DNA of 64,000 bases from Iris pallida (taxonomy: Eukaryota; Streptophyta; Magnoliopsida; Asparagales; Iridaceae), in NCBI GenBank assembly GCA_029216955.1, contig JANAVB010006999.1, positions 1,635,431 through 1,699,430 of the forward strand, given 5' to 3'. Positions 44,279 through 56,121 of this stretch are shown in pieces; within the stretch, counting starts at the first letter, position 1, and each line of letters starts with the position of its first letter. The notes beneath the pieces are model-generated. The model was not told where the DNA came from. It worked only from the letters and a program-made list of their open reading frames with translations, and did not search any database. The translations under genes were made by a program, and so were the position numbers.

Positions 44279-46020
44279 ATGTCTACGGAGCAGATGAACA
44301 CTCGTATGATCACCCTTACAGGGAAAAACTGGATGATTTGGAAGCCAAGGATGGAGGATCTACTCTGGTGCAAGGACTTGCATGGTCTGTTGGAGGGCGA
44401 TAACGCAAAGCCAATGGACAAAGCTGCTGAAGACTAAAAACGACTGGATCGGAAGGCCGTTGGATTCATTCACAATGGTTGGATGTTCGATTTTTCACCA
44501 CGTGTCCATGGAGAGTTCAGCAAAAGCATTGTGGGAGAAGCTACATTCACTGTACGAAAGGAAGACGGCTGGCAACAAGGCGTTTCTTATTCGCCAACTC
44601 GTCAACTCGAAGTACACGGAGGGTGCCCCAGTGGCACAACATCTGAACGAGGTTCAGGGTATCATCAATCAGTTGTCTGCGATGAAGATGGTGATTGATG
44701 ATGAGATTCAGGCCCTACTGCTCTCTGCCGGAAAGCTGGGAGATATTGGTGGTGTCGGTGAGCAACTCCGCGCCTGATGGAGTTGTCACGATGGAGACAG
44801 TCAAAAGTAGCTTGTTAAATGAGGAGGTCCGGCACAAGCAAGTGGAATTATCGCATGAGTCCTCTCTGGTGACTTCCTACAGAAAGGGAAGACCCAATTC
44901 ACAGATGAGGATATGGAAGAGTTTTCGAAATCTTACGATTGTGGATCGCAAGGAGGGCTGCTATCACTATGGCAAAAGGGGTCATATCAAGAGGAACTGC
45001 AAGAAGCTCAAAGCTGAGAAGGCAAAAGGCAAGGACGATCAGGAGGATCTCACAGCAATGGAAGATATCATCATCGCAGCAACGATGCAGAGGAACGTTG
45101 TGGCATGTGTCATGATGGCGACTGGGTCATGGACACGGAGGGCATCGTATCACGCCACTCCACATAGGAGGATCTTCACGTCATACCGCGGCGACAGGTT
45201 TGGACGTGTGAAGATGGGCGACAAGGGCACAGCTGCAGTTGTAGGCATCGATAATGTGCACTTGACAACGGAGCTCGGTGAGAAGCTCATTCTCAAGGGT
45301 ATGCGACATGTACCAAGTTTGCACTACAACTTGGTTTCGGTAGGAAGGTTGGTAGATGATGGCTGTCGCAGTCTATTTGGGGACAAAGATTGGATGCTTG
45401 CGAAGGTTTTCCAACAGCTGGCTCGAGGAGATTTGTGTTATAGCATGTACAGGCTCAACCCGCTGAGCTGTACAGGCAGGCCACAGACACTGGATGGAGG
45501 CTCGAGGGGTGCTCGACAGGAGGTAGTTCATCGAGAACTTGCTGAGGAGGGGCTTCTAAGTGCTTTAAGGGATACGGAGGATTCGGTTCGTCGAGACAAA
45601 GCGACGGATGGTGGTGAGTCAAATATTGAGGGTCAGTCTGTCGGTCCCATGACAGCTGGTCGTTCTCCAGGTGGGGGTTGCTCTACGGATCCGATTTTGG
45701 CGACGGGTGGTTTGCCAAAGCTTCACGGGTCGACATCGGTTTCAGCAATTCAAAGCCAGAAAGGAGATCAAGGTTTACAGCAAACTCAATCTGAGGCAGA
45801 AGCATCATCATTCACACAGTTCAAGGGGAGCTGTTGGTCATCGACGGCATGTATAGTGCGTGATGTTCTACTCGAGGACGCATGTGTATGGGGGAGCTTC
45901 AAGTTCAGATACGAAGGTGGGCAGGTTCAGGAGTTCGAATCTCAGGAGGACCGCACCGTCTGCTTGGTTGGGCCAGCCAATGATGAAGAAGCTCGTCGAA
46001 ACGTTAACACTTTTCGGTAG
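44279..46020 (+). pseudogene. Decayed copia gag-protease region
   Basis: Gag begins at ATG 44279 (MSTEQMNTRM, then GKNWMIWKPRMEDLL) and is stopped at 44435-44437. Gag text continues in other frames (ALWEKLHSLYERKTAGNK; LPESWEILVVSVSNS). An open frame of 441 codons (44695-46020) holds a zinc knuckle whose second Cys is Tyr (44968-44970) and a protease-region block (SYHATPHRRIF, then LKGMRHVPSLHYNLVSVG) in which the expected Asp-Ser-Gly active site is replaced by Thr-Arg-Arg. After about 45470 the protein resembles nothing I recognise. Non-functional as a retrotransposon protein. Confidence 0.85.
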
Positions 46021-46317
46021 AAGACAGAAGTCGGGGACAGGCAGCCGAGACTTGCGTTGAGGCTGATCGTCAGGGACTTTAGTCTTGATCGTGTTATTGA
46101 TATCGACAAGATCCCAGTGGTGCAAGAGGTGCTACGCATGGCAGATAGCGTCGACGTGACGGTCGAGGAGCTGAAGACGAAGGAAGATACAAAGCAGCTC
46201 GGGGGATTGAAGATCAGTGGCATGGGGGAGCAGGAACTCTGTCGCATGACGACAGACATGGAGTCCAGTTGAGGAGCCATAGGGTCAACACCCTCTCATC
46301 AGACTGGAGGGGGAGAT

Positions 46318-46915
46318 TGTTAGAGTCCAGTCTGGATTTGGTAATAGCATATTTATGGAGTCCAAATCTAATTAAATATTTGATTTAATTTGATTTAGAT
46401 GTCCATAATTAGTGCTGGGCTATTTTAGATATAATAGAATTCTTATTTGAGGGTTTCCTATTTAAGAGATCCTATTATAATCTAAAATAGGATGTTGATG
46501 GGCTATTTTAGGTGTAGTAGGATTCTTATTTGAGGGCTTCCTATTTAAGAAATCCTATTATAACCTAAAATAGGTTTTTCTCATCCTATATATATGGGGT
46601 GAGGGTGGAGGCACAAAGCACAGCACAAAAAGTGGAGATTTGAGGTGCTCGTCCACAGAAAATCTAAGAGAAATTTCTGCACTTTGCTCTTAGGACTTCG
46701 TCATCTAAGACAGAAGGAAGAAAAGATCTAATCGAGGGGTCGTCAACTTCGGTTAGGAAGATTGCTACGTGTTGGTGAGCGATTTTAATTGTAATACCTT
46801 TTTTTTCTTCTTGAGTGTGGTGAGGGGGTTGAACCTATTAGGGCAAAGGGTTCAATATTAGTTTTTGTCAATCTTGTAATTTTATCTGAGTTATAGAGAT
46901 TGGAATTTGTCCAGG
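46318..46915 (+). repeat. 3' LTR of the copia-like element, first part
   Basis: Begins TGTTAGAGTCC after the purine tract; interrupted at 46915 by a gypsy insertion; the remaining 152 bp are at 55781-55932. Confidence 0.92.
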
Positions 46916-46917
46916 TT

Positions 46918-46935
46918 TGGTGGCCCATGTAGGTC
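46918..46935 (+). promoter_or_regulatory. Primer-binding site, tRNA-Ile(AAU) type
   Basis: TGGTGGCCCATGTAGGTC is complementary to the 3' end of plant tRNA-Ile(AAU), including CCA, at 17 of 18 positions by my recollection of that tRNA (the T at 46930 would be C). It is a different primer from the initiator-Met sites of the other elements here. Confidence 0.7.
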
Positions 46936-47122
46936 AACGTTTATCACTTCGGTTACGTCACTGTACCGTCGTGAGCCTGCGAATTGGATTAGACACTTAG
47001 GATCTCATCCACATGTCTTGACTCATTACTGGTCTCTAATCCTTGATTTTATTGAATCCTTGATTTGTATCCTGCTTGAAAATCTCTTCAATGGCTAAAG
47101 TGTTTTCTTTGTTACAGTTAAG

Positions 47123-48484
47123 ATGGACTCGCAAGACAAGAACAACGCTGTACTGAACACTCCACCGGCTACAGAAGGCTTATTCACCTACGTGACCCCA
47201 CCAACACAAGGAGGCCAGCTCACTCATATGGGCAATCAGCCGCAGCTCTCGAGATTCCGCAGAGGCGATATTCCACCACCTCCGCAGTTTCCTCCGCAGA
47301 CTCCACCACCAGCACCCAGTCTGCCACCAATATCTGTTCCACCACCAGCACAAAGCCCCGCATCCAGTACGTGTTTCACATCCAGTACCAGCCATGCACC
47401 CCGCACCAGTGATGTATCCAGCTTTCCCTATGCATCCAACACCGACGATGTATCCTGCTCCTACGATGTATCCAGCACCTATTCTGCCTCTGCCCTCAGT
47501 ACTGGATAATGTCACACTCTTGGGGATCTTCGAGCAGCAAGCCAATATGTTCCGCGATACTTTGAGGGAGGCTCTTCTGATTAGAGATGCTCCGCGACAG
47601 CGCCCTGGAACTTCCAAGAACTTCATGGACCTCCGGCCAAGAGAATTCCATAGGACCGAGGGGATTCTCTACGCTGATGAGTGGTTGGAGAATGTGAACG
47701 ATACCTGAGGATGGCCCGAGTCCCAGAAGATCTGAAGATCGAGTCAGCCAGTGGACAGCTTTTCGACATCGCGCGAACGTGGTACCAAAGCGAGCCCCGA
47801 TTTTTAGCTCCAGACGCGACTTGGGAGGAATTCAAGCAACTGTTTAAGAAGAAATTCTACCCCTACGTAGCACAAGAGGCATTGGTGAATCAGTTCGAGC
47901 ACCTAGAGCAGGGCAATCACACCGTCGACGAGTATATATCGGAGTTTTCTCGCCTCAGTCGTTTCGCAGAGAACTTGGTCAGCACCCCTGAAGACAAGGC
48001 ACGACGATTCAGGAAGGGACTATCTCATGAGATTCGTCTAGCCATCGCCACCAGTCGAGCCGCCACTTACGAGGAGATTCTGGATGTCGCCCAAGCTGTA
48101 GAAGAAGAGCTGAGTCACAAGACGAAGAGGAATCGAGACGCGTTCGGAGGAGGCAACAACCAATCAGCACCGGCGAAACGTCCCAACATTCTAGGGAAGA
48201 CCTCAACACAAAAGCATCAACAGCAACCACAAGCAGCCCCACGTCAAGTCCAAGATGTTTCCATCTGCCAGTATTGCTCGAAGAAAGGCCACACTCAAGA
48301 AAATTGTCGCGACAGATTAGGGTTGTGTTGGACGTGTGGATCCAACCAACATTTGTCTCAAAATTGCCCAAAGAGAAACGAGAGTGCCCCACCACTACCG
48401 ACCGCAGAAGGAGGGAAAGCCTTTGCTATGATCACGCAAGATGCGACGACACCACAAGAAACAGCTGGCGAAAGTTTCCAGTAA
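47123..48484 (+). pseudogene. Gypsy gag with two compensating frameshifts
   Basis: Pro-rich N-terminus from ATG 47123 (MDSQDKNNAV); the frame changes between about 47395 and 47440 and returns near 47690-47705. The third segment (open 47681-48484) has a retrotransposon gag domain (WEEFKQLFKKKFYP, then FRKGLSHEIRLAI) and two intact zinc knuckles, CQYCSKKGHTQENC and CWTCGSNQHLSQNC, both CX2CX4HX4C. The stop at 48484 is followed within 160 bp by the element's purine tract, so pol is absent altogether, not merely damaged. It would not give one continuous protein. Confidence 0.88.
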
Positions 48485-48626
48485 AGAATTGCAGTAGTAT
48501 TATAGATAGGCATACATTAGACCTTATTTTAAGAGAAATTAAATTACCTTTATATAGCAGTTTATGCTAGACTATTTATTTTAGCATATCATGGCTTTAT
48601 TGAAATTTCGAGGACAAAATTTGTTT

Positions 48627-48639
48627 AAGGGGGGTAGAG
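48627..48639 (+). promoter_or_regulatory. Polypurine tract of the gypsy element
   Basis: AAGGGGGGTAGAG immediately before the LTR start at 48641; preceded by GAAATTTCGAGGACAAAAT, the usual end of plant gypsy internal domains. Confidence 0.85.
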
Positions 48640-51191
48640 TTGTCAACCCCTTGACCAAATTCTTCCTTTTAATTATTAAATTAAAAATGACTTTAATGTC
48701 TCATTTATTTGTTATGATTTTTTTTAATACAATAGAAGGAGTAATTCGAAATAGGACCTTGACCAGGGACCTAAGTGCAAAGGTCGAAATCAAATTCAAA
48801 TTTCAGTTTGAATTCCATTCGAATTCATCCTTATTCAGAATCTTTGCTTATTAGCTCGCAAGGGGATAATGCCCACTCCAAATCTGAATCTTCATGGAGG
48901 GTGATCACTCTAAATCCGAACTTGAATTGCTTTTCCCCTATCTATTCAATCCCTGACCGACATAGACACTATAGATCTATATATAGGAAATTGCAGGTAT
49001 CAGAAACCCTTGCAAACCCTAAAAAATTCTCTCGATCACCTCTCAAGAAGCAGTACAACAAAGGAGGCCTTGGAACCAACCAATCCTTACAACTGCAGTA
49101 CAGGTATTCCCAAACACCCATCTGTCCATCTGATTATACCCTGTATTCGACACAATGCCTAGGAGACTTTAATCGATACTGGTATATAGTAGCAGACTAG
49201 GGGGAGGAAATAGGCTGGTAACCAAATATTTTTAGTATGAATAGTAGAGTTGATTTCATAAGAAACAGGGGATGAGAGTTTCTGTGCATAGGTTCTTGGG
49301 AGGGGAGGCCTTTTGTGCAGTCGAGTAGTTGATGTAGCACTGCCAATGGTTCAGGGGGTACAGTTGATATACCCAGTGCAAGAACAATAGGTAGGAGTCC
49401 TACTGCAGTATATTAGGAAGAGTCAAGACAACCCATGATGTAGGGGTTACTCAATTGAGTCTAGAAAGGGATATCAGGCTGATACTCAAGTACAAGAGAT
49501 CTGAGCATTCATGTAGCATCATGTCAGGCTTGGATGCCATTAGGCTATTGACAGAAAGCTAATAACCTGCATTGTTCCCCACTACAGTATATGTAAAACA
49601 AGTGGACACTCCCCATACACTCAGGTAATGGTGTGGTACTAGGCAGGACTATAGGTCAGGTTATCATATTTATTAGGATTTGGTCAGGTTTAGTCTATTG
49701 ATGTATATCTGCACAATCATGAAGTAACTTTATCATGAGCATCCCCATGAATATACACCCATTTATCAGGTTACACTAGTATACAAGTTGTGTACATCAC
49801 CTGTAGAATAGGCTAGGGTGCAGGACCCTTGTGTATTAGTCTTAACAGTACAATTAAGGAGGCAGATGCAGGACATGGTCTAATGGCCTAGGCAGATGCT
49901 CTAGGTTGTGCAGAGTAAACCTAGGTAGATAGTTGCAGCTTACCTGACAAACCTATATGACTAAGATTGGTAATCCAAGATTACTATAAGCATGGAGGAG
50001 TTTTCAATCTTTCCTAGCCTAAGTACAACCTAGTATCATCTAGGATATGGGACCTGGAGGTTGGCATGTGAAAGGATCAAGGTGGAGTACCTGGGATTAC
50101 ATATAGATGCTACAACATTGATGTACACAGGACAATAGAGGATGCGTTGATAGGTAGAAGATGTAGGGATATAGGGAAGAGGCCAGTTGGTGTCAGATTT
50201 GACACTTGGGATCGAGAGATTTGTAAGTATCAGATTTAATATTTCGACCCATATATCAAAACCTTTGGAAGGAATTTCCAATCCTGATATTAGCAACCTT
50301 ATTGGTACAGTCAGGGTTTTGCCCTATTCAAATGTCCTCTGTGTCCTTTAGGTGTGAACCTGTGAGTTCTTTAGATGTTAGACTTTCCTTGCATACATGA
50401 TATTGACAAGGAAATGTCATTGACAGCATGTAAGCACCAGTATAGGAGTATCCTATAGAGAGTCTAGTTATCTATTAGCATTGCTGTGGGTACAGGCACA
50501 CCACTTATTAGTAGAGGGATTGAGATTTATCATAAACAAGTCAAACAAATGGGAAGAAGGGGTGACAGTAATGAGTAGTTGACAATACATTAGGAAGTGT
50601 CAAGGTATCAACATGACAGGTGGGGTGGCTCGACTAATTTCCTGTGTCAGGGTCCTGGCTGCAGGACACCATGTTCTGTTCAACCCCAAGCTAAGAATAG
50701 GCTAGCCTCATGTGGCAGACCTAAGAAGGATTGGTGTAGAGAGTAGGGTGCTAGTATTGACCTATGAGTTAATTCCCAAGTTCTAAGAATATCTTAGCAT
50801 ATCAATTGGGGATACTAGAATAGAGTCCTGTAAACATATCCATAGGACCCTAAGAATCAAGAAGGTGTCAAATTCTTATCTCTGATAGACCCTTCCTTTG
50901 TTATCCATGAGATATTGATATATTAACCTACTGGTACCCATTAATGCTGCTATACGAGCCTTCTTTACATCCAATGGATGATAGCAGGTGAGTTTCCCTT
51001 GTATACAAATAGAAACTAACATGAATCTCCTTTATACCATTGGATATGAGAACCTCCCCATTATATAAAATTGATCAACAGAGTACTGGCCTATTAGATT
51101 CTTGGTATAGAGTAGCGGCTGCTAGGAGGGTTCCTGGAATCCCTTCAAATAATGAAGTGTGAGGTCAAATAAGTGCTGTATGTAGCCTTCA

Positions 51192-51507
51192 TGTGAAACC
51201 CGTAAATTTTAGTTTTATTTAAATAATTTATTATTAATTGTCAATTTAGAAAAAAATGTTTTTTTAAAAAAAAATTATTATTATTTTTGGAATTTTATTG
51301 TTGGTCAAACCCGTAAAATTTTTATTTTATAATTTATTTGCTAAATTATTAATTATTATTATTTCAGGAAAACATATTTTTTTAGAAATATTATTAAACC
51401 TGGAATTTGATTGTTGGACCAGACCTGTCCCGAACCCGTTCCCGAGTCCCGAACCCGATTCAGATCCATTTTTGAAACTGATCTCGATTTCGTATAAAAT
51501 TATAAGT

Positions 51508-51542
<35 letters not shown>

Positions 51543-54194
51543 CATAAATCTTTCTTAAAGGAATGATTTCCTTTCCAGAAACTTTTCATTTCTTAAACTT
51601 ACATTATAACTCTAACTCTCTTTATACTCATTTGCTCTTCTCAAAAGAAAAGCAATTATTTTCCTTAAACACTATCTCTCTCTCGTGTACTACTGACTTT
51701 TCCCGAAACCTTTCATTTTCTCACCGCCAACAAACGCTCGGCCGCGCCCCTCTCTATTCCCCTTCCCGAACGGCCGCCTCTTCCGTTCTTCTCCCCGAAA
51801 CCCCCATCATCCCCTATATAAGCCCTCTTCCTTCCCCATTCTCGATTATTCCTCTCCTTTTTCCCAAATCTCGTGCCCTAGCCCGATCCACTCCTCCCGG
51901 CCGACCCTGAGTCCGGCGCACTCCTTCCGGCCGACCCCGAGTCCGGCGCACTCCTCCGGCCGACCCCGAGTCCGGCGCACCCCTCCCGGCTGACCCCGAG
52001 CCCGGCGCACCGCCCCTTGGCTGCCCGCCACTGGCCGCACCCCCTGCGCGCCGCTTCCCGACCGCATCCAGCTGCTGCCCGGCGAGTCCCCGTGTGGCTC
52101 CGTGACCCGATCGCCCGAACCCGCTGTCCGATTCCGTTTTCGAGATTTATCCCGCGGCTCCCCGACCAACGGATTTGGGTAATTTCTGATAATTTCAGTA
52201 GTTCGTCCCTCCCGTGTCGAGTCTGTGATGAGTTGGCCCCGATTCCTCCTCGGGAATTCGGTCTTTGGTTTACGTCTTGGTTTTCGGAATTCCTGAAACC
52301 ATATTGGTTCTGTGGTTTCATCGAATTCTCGGAATTTCCGAGATTGGATTCGGGAAAGTTTCTGTATTCGAAATTTTCGTTTAAATTTAGATTTTTGGAA
52401 ATTTGTTTTCTGATGGTTTGATTTCGGAATTTCCGAGATTGTTTCGGAAAAGTTGCTGGGATTTTGGATTAGTATTTAATTCGGATTTTTCCGAATGATA
52501 GTTTGTTGGTGCATTATTGCAGTGGTGTTCCGATCCTATTTCAGGTTTTCCGAATATTTTTCGGGAATGTTTATATGGATTACAATTTATATATAAATAG
52601 CTTCTGGAATTATTTATGCGTTTTCCCTGGTTTGGGACAATTTTACTGGTTGTGTTTCTGGCATTTTTCCAGTTTTGGGTTATCCCGAAAATAGAGGGAA
52701 TGCTGCTGAAATTTTATAAAATTTATAAAGGAATATTTTTTTTATCGGTTTTCGGAAATATTTTATAAAATGGATTTTGGGCGACGACCATATCGGTCAA
52801 TGGGCCCTTAGCGAAATGCAAACAAAACCAGTAATACCCGGACGTTGAGGCATTAGCTATTTTAACTATTGGACCAAAGTCTGAGACTCTTAATAATATT
52901 TATTTTAATTTATTTAGTAATTAAAGTGTAGGATATTATTTAGAGCTAACTAACCTTTTCTCTTATTTCAATTTATGTAAAATGGTCTGTAAGGGCATAA
53001 GCCCATCTTTTATTTATTATCTGTGGTTTTGTAATATTGTAAATTTTATTTTATTTCTGGTTGGTTGATTGACGTAAAACGTAAAATGATAATATAATTA
53101 CTTTATAAAAATTTAAATATCATTTTCTCACAATAAAATAATTAGAAAATTACAAGTTTATTGCAAATTCACATTTTTTCATTTAAAAAAAATATTAATT
53201 TTATATATAATACAAAATACAAAGTTTTACCAAGTAAATCAATAACTACGAGTTTTTCCAAATACAAAGTTAAAATGACTTTTCTTCGTAAGATAGTAAC
53301 TCACCTCGATAAGCGCGCTCTAAGTAGAGTTGTAAATGAAAACTAAAATTTGACTAGGGTTCTGTTCTAGAGATTTCAACTAGCACACCTAGATATGGTT
53401 CAACATTAGTTCTAAGATAGAATTCTCAAATTGTAGGATTTCAAGAACATACTTGACATCTTCTTCGGTTCAGACGTCTCAATCCAGTCATAATCAAGGT
53501 AAGTACAATTTGTGTTAGTTTACCAATTATTTAGTAATCGTTTTATTGCAAGTTTAAACCACGATGCAACACGGAACTCTCTCTGAGAGCATTGACTGAT
53601 TGACTGTTGGGTACTGGGGGAGTAGTGTAATGAGTATGACCATATCCAAAGTAGTATACTGACTGTGTTAGCTTACCCCTCATACACACGGGGATAAGCC
53701 ATATCGTATCAATATGATACAACTGTACAACCTAATCCGGTCATATTCATTGCCTATTCACATCACATTATTTTAACTGCTGGAGAACTATTTATTTCAA
53801 ATTGTTTAAAAGTGCATAACTCTATTATTATTTCAATTGTTGGATTATCATGAATTATACTTTGCTCCCTCCTGACTGGAGACCAACATTTTTAGGTGAT
53901 TGCATCATCGAGGATCTGATGTCTAACTCTGGTCCCGCAGAACTTGGAACCCCAGAATCTTAAGAGCTGGATTAGTATTTATTTTTCTTTTGGAAACAAG
54001 TGTAATAATTGAATGTTGTATTAATGTTTGTTGTATTTCAGGCTTTTTAAATTGAATAAAATATTTTTATATTTCGTTAGAATTTTATCTGCATGTGTTT
54101 CACTGCTTGATACAGCTTACTGTCGTCGTCTCAACAACGGTGCAGGCTGGACATGATCCGATTCGACCCAAGAAATTGGGACCGGGTCGTGACA
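51192..54194 (+). mobile_element. Solo LTR, 3003 bp
   Basis: Starts TGTGAAACCCG, ends CCGGGTCGTGACA, flanked by perfect cttca (51187-51191 and 54195-54199). C-rich promoter-like stretch (about 51720-52200) with TATATAAG near 51816. No gag, pol or primer site. It lies at the deepest level of the nest, within the gypsy LTR. Confidence 0.88.
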
Positions 54195-54919
54195 CTTCAT
54201 TTGGTCAGGAGTTCCCTGCTACCAGGGGAAGCATTTCATATATATGACTTATGAGCAAAAGGAAGTGGCCAAGGTCCAGTATACTCCAACATAGAGAAAC
54301 ACCTATGATGGTAGAGTTAGAAGTTTAGACATACACAGGTCTATGGATTATGGGCTTGAAAAAGGGTATGGTAAATAGAAGGCTAACAGTAAAATATGTT
54401 TAAAACAAGGTTTTATATACCTAGAGGAATGAATAAATAAGAAGCACATAGAAAAGAAGATGAGTACACTTTGGGCAGGAACTATAGGAGTCTAGATTGT
54501 ATGTCTATAGAGCTAAGGAAACCTAGATGACTTAGAGTTACCTTAGAGACTTAATATGCAAATAGTTAGTACAGTTGATGTATTTCACTTATTGACATGA
54601 TAAACTCTAAAAATAGGATAATTGGACCTCGATACGGATTCTTGACCCGTGCCAGCAGCTCAGGACCACAGGCAAGTATACCTTGCCTTTCTTACAGCTT
54701 TATTTACATGCACTATCTTTTCGTTATTCAGTTTTTCTATCATTGTTGACATGTGTTTTTCATATCATGCTAGTATTTTACTTCATTGATACATAGCCTT
54801 GTTCACAGTTTAGTCTTGTGTTTTATTGAATGTGTTCACACTTGTGTCTTGATTGAGTCGTGTCGTGGGTCGAGAAGTCATAAACTGAACTGCTATACCT
54901 TCTTGTCTTGACATCTTGA

Positions 54920-55175
54920 AGCTAACCTACGAGTCCACATTAGGGGCGAGGGTTAGTAGTTATTATTCCATACCTGCGAGTCCACACTAGGGGCGAGGAT
55001 GATGCTAGCCTGCGAGTCCACACTAGGGGCAAAGGTTAGTAGATATCTGTCCGTACCTGCGAGTCCACACTAGGGGCGAGGGCGATTTCTTGAAGCTAAC
55101 CTACGAGTCCACACTAGGGGCGAGGGTTAATAGTTGATCAAACCTGCGAGTCCACACTAGGGAAGAGGGTTTGAG
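54920..55175. repeat. Minisatellite GCGAGTCCACACTAGGGGCGAGG
   Basis: Six units with the core GAGTCCACACTAGGGGCGAG, spaced about 40-50 bp by variable linkers (54930, 54977, 55013, 55060, 55105, 55146, approximate). Inside the gypsy LTR. Confidence 0.9.
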
Positions 55176-56049
55176 TATTCGATTGGTTATCCGTTGACAT
55201 CGTGATATCGTGTTCTCTTGTTCTTCTCCAACAGTTCATTTATGCGTAGTCAGTGTACAGATTCGTGTTTTATCATTGCTTAGTTTTACTTGTTTATTCT
55301 GAATTTTTCTCTATGCATGATAAACTGTTAGAAAGGCTCATTTTTATGTATCTTGCTATGTCCTCTGAGGATATGATGATCTCTTCAGGTTAGCCGAGTT
55401 TGAGTCAGGAGCAGACGCGAGGTTTGAGTCAGCATCAGACCGCAGTGCTTGCAGTTGAGGTCGCCTTGATTAGAGGTTGTATTCAGTTAGTGTATTTCAT
55501 GTACTTTTCTCTTTCCGTCTATTGGTATTGGATTTGTGTCCACCGGACGTGACATTGATTCTTGGATACATTCAGTATATTCAGTATTGCTCAGTTTCAT
55601 GTCTTATTCATTGATCTTGGTTGTGACTTGATTATTCTGTGGATGAGATATAGATTTCCCCGTGATTATAGATTCAGTGACTTGTGAGTTATAGACAGCG
55701 TTCTACCGCCGACACTGCAGCGTAGGCTGGGCTTGGACACGCCTCGTATCCGAAAAGCGGGTGCGAGTCGTGACACCAGGTGACGTAGTCACCGCCATAT
55801 ACTTGTCTTTATCTGTGCTTGGTGTCCGTTAGACGGGGGTTGGTTATTTCAGGTAGGTTAGCCTAAGTTTTCGCTGCGACAACGTCTCAGACACGGTATC
55901 GGAGCGCAGGAGGGCGTATCCGATTCCCAACACTATACAACATCAAACACACACTAGCACATATCCTCTATCAATCTCACTTCTCTCTACTAACCTCACA
56001 CATCCTTATCTCATTCAAACACACACACTATACTAACATATATTACCTA

Positions 56050-56054
<5 letters not shown>

Positions 56055-56117
<63 letters not shown>
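56055..56117. repeat. (TA)n microsatellite
   Basis: About 63 bp of uninterrupted TA in the 40414-57759 LTR, just right of the copia insertion. Confidence 0.95.

Positions 56118-56121
<4 letters not shown>

Larger units (their letters stand above)
46916..55775 (+). mobile_element. Gypsy-type element with one LTR only: primer site, gag, purine tract, 3' LTR
   Basis: Inserted in the copia 3' LTR with perfect ccagg duplication (46911-46915 and 55776-55780); the copia 5' LTR shows the empty site. The element does not start with an LTR: two bases (TT) after the duplication comes an 18-base tRNA-Ile-type primer site. Then follow a 5' leader, a broken gag (47123-48484), the TTTCGAGGACAAAA block, a purine tract (48627-48639) and an LTR starting TGTCAACCCC at 48641. 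No pol. The LTR is about 4.1 kb after removing the solo LTR 51192-54194. Confidence 0.8.
48641..55775 (+). repeat. 3' LTR of the gypsy element (interrupted)
   Basis: From TGTCAACCCC to GTGCGAGTCGTGACA. Net length is about 4.1 kb without 51192-54199. No genes. The 3' end shares GCGTTCTACCG and GCGTAGGCTGGGC words with the inverse of 40414 onward and 58664 onward. Further undetected insertions are possible because no second LTR is available for comparison. Confidence 0.65.
43496..55932 (+). mobile_element. Copia-like LTR element lacking integrase, RT and RNase H
   Basis: Target duplication ctata (43491-43495 and 55933-55937). 5' LTR 43496-44245 is 750 bp. The 3' LTR is split, 46318-46915 plus 55781-55932, also 750 bp in total. 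Primer site 44248-44259; purine tract about 46306-46316. The internal domain is only 2072 bp and carries gag and a protease remnant, with no recognisable integrase or reverse transcriptase. A gypsy element (46916-55775) sits in its 3' LTR. Confidence 0.92.

Noticed and set aside
46916..47122. A short complete 5' LTR for the gypsy element
   Set aside because: The 207 bp show no similarity to the LTR start at 48641, and the third base begins a primer-binding site.
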